The notes under the pieces are model-generated. The model worked only from the letters and a program-made list of their open reading frames with translations. It was not told where the DNA came from and made no database searches. Shown piece by piece: positions 61,678 to 64,000 of a stretch of DNA of 64,000 nucleotides. The DNA is from CAZAYP01 sp964489425 [NCBI: uncultured Verrucomicrobiota bacterium] (GTDB lineage: Bacteria; Verrucomicrobiota; Kiritimatiellia; RZYC01). Location: NCBI GenBank assembly GCA_964489425.1, contig CAZAYP010000001.1:62001-126000 (forward strand), given 5' to 3'. The position numbers and the translations under genes are program-made. How positions within the stretch are numbered: position 1 is the first letter of the stretch; every line of letters starts with the position of its first letter.

Positions 61678-62631
61678 CTATTTCGCGCCGCCCGCCGCCC
61701 CGAGCTTCTTCATGGTTTTGATGTTGTAGTAAATGTCGTCGTTCTTGAGCTGGCCGGCACGGAACGCGGCGATCACGTCACGGATCCCGTCCTCCACGCC
61801 ATGGGCGGGCGCGAACCCAGTCGCCAGCAGTTTCTTAGAAGACAGGCGATAGGAGCGCGGGTCGTTGGACGCGCTCACGGAAATCTCGGCGGGCACATGG
61901 CGGATGACCATCTGCGCGATGTCCAGAATGGAGATATTCTCAAAACCGGCGTTGTAGATGCCCGGCGCCCGCGCCCCCAGCGCAAGGAAGTGCTGGTACA
62001 CCCGGACCATGTCGGCGATGTGGATGTTGGGCCGGGTCTGGTCGCCGCCAAACACGGTGATGCGGCCGTTGGCCAGGGCTTGCATGGTGAGCATGTTCAC
62101 CGACAGGTCCAACCGCATGCGCGGCGAGTAGCCGCAGATGGTCGCCGGCCGGATGCATTGGATGAGGATTTGATCCTGGTAACTGAGCAGCACGCGCTCG
62201 CTGATCATCTTGGTCTTGTTGTAATCGGAGATCGGCACCAGGTCCAAATCCTCGGTGACCTCGGGTTCGTCTTTCACCCCGTACACGCTGCCGGAGCTGG
62301 CATAGATGAACTGGCGCACCTTGTGGCGGATGGCGCGCTCGACCAGCCGCATCGCCCCCAGGGCATTGACTTCCCAAGAAAGCTTGGCGTCGAGCTCGGC
62401 GCAGGGATCATTGGCCACGTTGGCCAGGTGTATGATGGCGTCCACCCCGGCCATGGGCAAAGCCTCCACGTTGCGGATGTCTTCACGGACCACGGTCAGC
62501 GCCGGGTGCGCGGCCAGGTAGTTGCCAAACCACATGGCGTCCACCACGGTGACCTTGTGCCCTGCCTCCAGCAGGGCCGGCGTCAGCCGGCTGCCCACGT
62601 AACCGCAACCCCCGGTAACCAGAATGTGCAT
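61678..62631 (-). CDS. NAD-dependent nucleotide-sugar epimerase/dehydratase
   Basis: In this 317-residue extended SDR 'HILVTGGCGYVGSRLTPALL', 'IIHLANVANDPCAELD', catalytic 'ASSGSVYG' and 'YNKTK' (Y-x3-K) are present, with 'RPATICGYSPRMRLDLSVNM' and 'PNIHIADMVRVYQHFL'. It resembles GDP/dTDP-sugar epimerases. It is 12 nt downstream of the aminotransferase, with which it probably works in sequence. Confidence 0.88.
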   Translation of the reverse strand: MHILVTGGCGYVGSRLTPALLEAGHKVTVVDAMWFGNYLAAHPALTVVREDIRNVEALPMAGVDAIIHLANVANDPCAELDAKLSWEVNALGAMRLVERAIRHKVRQFIYASSGSVYGVKDEPEVTEDLDLVPISDYNKTKMISERVLLSYQDQILIQCIRPATICGYSPRMRLDLSVNMLTMQALANGRITVFGGDQTRPNIHIADMVRVYQHFLALGARAPGIYNAGFENISILDIAQMVIRHVPAEISVSASNDPRSYRLSSKKLLATGFAPAHGVEDGIRDVIAAFRAGQLKNDDIYYNIKTMKKLGAAGGAK

Positions 62632-62643
62632 GGCGCGTCCTTG

Positions 62644-63750
62644 TTAGGCTTGTTGTTTGAAAAAGTCCAAAACGTTTTCGATCACATACCCGACGGCATC
62701 GTCCTCCAGCTCCGGATAGACCGGCAGGCTCAGGATCGTGGCGGCCAACTGCTCCGCCATGGGGAAGTCGCCGCGCCGGTAACCGAGGCCGGCAGCCGCG
62801 GGCTGCAGGTGCAGAGGGATGGGATAATTCACCTTGGTTTCCACGCCACGCGCGGCCAGGAACGCCTGCAACTCGTCGCGCCGCGGGGTTTGGACCATGT
62901 AACGGTGGTAGACCGGCTCCTCGTAGTCGCGGTCTTCGGGCACGGTGACCACCCCGCGCAACGCCCGGGAATACTGGCCGGCGATGGCGCGCATGCGATC
63001 GTTCCAGCCGTCCAGGTACGGCAGCTTGATGTTGGCGATCCCGGCCTGGATGGAGTCCAGGCGCGAGTTGATGCCCCAGAACTCGCACACGTCGCGGTTG
63101 GCCAGCCCATGGTTGCGGTATTTCATGAGTTGGGTTGCCAGGGCGGCATCGCGGGTGGTGATCACGCCGCCATCGCCGTGCACGTGGAGGTTCTTGAGCG
63201 GGTGCAGGCTGAAGCCGGCGGCCGTGCCGAACGAACCCGCGCGCCGGCCGTTACGCCGCGCGCCCACAGCCTGGGCCGCGTCCTCGATCACCAGCAGGTG
63301 GTGCTTGGCGGCCAGCGCCAGGATCGCGTCCATGTCCGCCACGCGGCCGGTCAGGTGCACGGGCAGGATGGCCTTGGTGCGCGGGGTGATGGCGGCCGCG
63401 ACCGCGGCCGGGTTGATGTTCATGTCCGGCCCCACGTCGGCGAACACGATCCGCGCGCCGGTGCGGTCAATGACCCAGGCCGAGGCGATGAACGAGTTGG
63501 GCGCGGTGATCACCTCGTCGCCCGGGCCGATGCCCAGGGCGGCCAGGGGCAGGTAGAGCGCGTCCGACCCGTTGGCCACAGCAATGGCATGCGGCACTCC
63601 GCAGTACGCGGCAAACTGCGCCTCAAAACGCTCCACCTCGGCGCCCAGGATGTAGGCCCCGGCGCACGAGAGTTCCTCGAACTTGGCCAGGATGGCCGGC
63701 CGCAGGCTCTCGAACTGGCGGCCCAAATCAACAAATTTAACCGCGCGCAT
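62644..63750 (-). CDS. DegT/DnrJ/EryC1/StrS-family sugar aminotransferase
   Basis: This 368-residue protein starts MRAVKFVDLGRQFESLRPAI; residues of the frame above it overlap the next gene and were excluded. 'AVANGSDALYLPLAALGIGP', 'VIEDAAQAVGARRNG' and the PLP-lysine region 'FSLHPLKNLHVHGDGGVITT' identify the family. It aminates a 3- or 4-keto nucleotide sugar with glutamate. The start overlaps the neighbouring aminotransferase gene by 14 nt. Confidence 0.92.
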   Translation of the reverse strand: MRAVKFVDLGRQFESLRPAILAKFEELSCAGAYILGAEVERFEAQFAAYCGVPHAIAVANGSDALYLPLAALGIGPGDEVITAPNSFIASAWVIDRTGARIVFADVGPDMNINPAAVAAAITPRTKAILPVHLTGRVADMDAILALAAKHHLLVIEDAAQAVGARRNGRRAGSFGTAAGFSLHPLKNLHVHGDGGVITTRDAALATQLMKYRNHGLANRDVCEFWGINSRLDSIQAGIANIKLPYLDGWNDRMRAIAGQYSRALRGVVTVPEDRDYEEPVYHRYMVQTPRRDELQAFLAARGVETKVNYPIPLHLQPAAAGLGYRRGDFPMAEQLAATILSLPVYPELEDDAVGYVIENVLDFFKQQA

Positions 63751-64000
63751 AGAATTCCCGCACCTTGGCAAGCATGTAGTCGATCTCGTCATCCGTGATA
63801 TACTCGTGCACCGGCAGGGAGATCACGGAATCGCACACCGCCTCCGCCACGGGAAAGTCGCCGCGCCGGTAGCCATACGGCCTGGCCGCGGGCTGCAGGT
63901 GCATGGGAATGGGGTAATGCACCTTGGCGTCAATCCCCTGCCCCACCAGGTACTGCTGCAACGCGTCCCGCCGCTCGGCGCGCACCACGTAGATGTGGTA
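63737..64000 (-). CDS. DegT-family sugar aminotransferase, C-terminal part (gene runs off the window)
   Basis: Only the last ~87 residues are inside the window. They include 'VHYPIPMHLQPAARPYGYRR' and 'GDFPVAEAVCDSVISLPVHE', closely matching the end of the next aminotransferase ('VNYPIPLHLQPAAAGLGYRR'), so this is a tandem paralogue. The 5' end, PLP site and upstream promoter of the whole cluster lie beyond 64,000. Confidence 0.85.
   Translation of the reverse strand, partial: YHIYVVRAERRDALQQYLVGQGIDAKVHYPIPMHLQPAARPYGYRRGDFPVAEAVCDSVISLPVHEYITDDEIDYMLAKVREFYARG

Noticed and set aside
61801-63798. 665-codon plus-strand frame opposite the epimerase and aminotransferase genes
   Set aside because: Both minus-strand genes have clear catalytic motifs; the plus frame is His/Arg/Val-rich shadow sequence.
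1-64000. tRNA, rRNA, riboswitch or phage integration site
   Set aside because: I looked in all intergenic gaps and saw no cloverleaf, ribosomal segment, known riboswitch core or integrase. Reading by eye could miss a weak one; tRNAscan and Infernal would settle it.

Overview
The window is dense, GC-rich bacterial chromosome with no tRNA, rRNA, CRISPR array or phage genes that I could see. The gene set is Gram-negative: an MsbA-like exporter, an LptF/LptG-type permease, a Wzx flippase, an O-antigen ligase/polymerase-like protein, and sigma-70-like promoters. Three large right-handed beta-helix secreted proteins open with a 'Y-V-x-N/T-x-x-x-P-Y-x-x-W-x-x-A-A' block that I associate with the PVC superphylum, especially Kiritimatiellota. 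That placement is an inference from protein style; the window has no marker gene that fixes the taxon.

Region 1 (1-9,700, plus strand) holds two genes that look like one unit. The first encodes an anti-sigma-type zinc finger, one membrane helix, an alpha/alpha-toroid-like segment and a YfbK-type von Willebrand A domain. The second encodes a 2,129-residue envelope protein built of two homologous halves around a cluster of membrane helices. I know no characterised system of this form. Region 2 (9,697-14,673, minus strand) is a tightly overlapped operon: trxB, MsbA-like ABC exporter, CPA1 Na+/H+ antiporter, Crp/Fnr regulator and a small double-CxxC protein. Region 3 (14,805-20,075) holds three beta-helix surface proteins, two of them tandem paralogues. 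They share an extreme C-terminal 'W-x-L-L-L-L-x-stop' tail.

Region 4 (20,150-34,786, plus strand) contains several short operons. They encode a NeuC-like epimerase with a GT2 and a GT8/GT47-like fusion, a Mur-ligase homologue, RfbF with a C-methyltransferase and an RmlC-like epimerase, ThyX followed by a 52-residue rubredoxin and an LptF/LptG-type permease, the DprE1/DprE2 pair (polyprenyl-phosphate arabinose epimerisation), and a FapA (DUF342) protein. Region 5 (34,868-35,954) is a class-A-beta-lactamase-like serine hydrolase whose apparent start lies in the terminal inverted repeat of a ~207-bp MITE-like element.

Region 6 (36,019-64,000, minus strand) is one long surface-polysaccharide cluster running right to left and entering from beyond the window. 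Most junctions are 1-4 nt overlaps. In order of transcription it holds two DegT aminotransferases, a sugar epimerase, a methyltransferase, a thiamine-diphosphate E1 alpha/beta pair, a zinc alcohol dehydrogenase, a HisF-like protein, an N-acetyl-sugar amidotransferase, a GxxExxY cassette flanked by direct repeats, a CBS-nucleotidyltransferase, FkbM methyltransferases, a flippase, about seven glycosyltransferases, a SGNH-like protein, a C-methyltransferase, an O-antigen ligase/polymerase, an epimerase and a B12-type radical SAM enzyme. Together these plausibly make, modify, flip and polymerise an unusual amidated and branched glycan. No intergenic gap exceeds about 300 bases.
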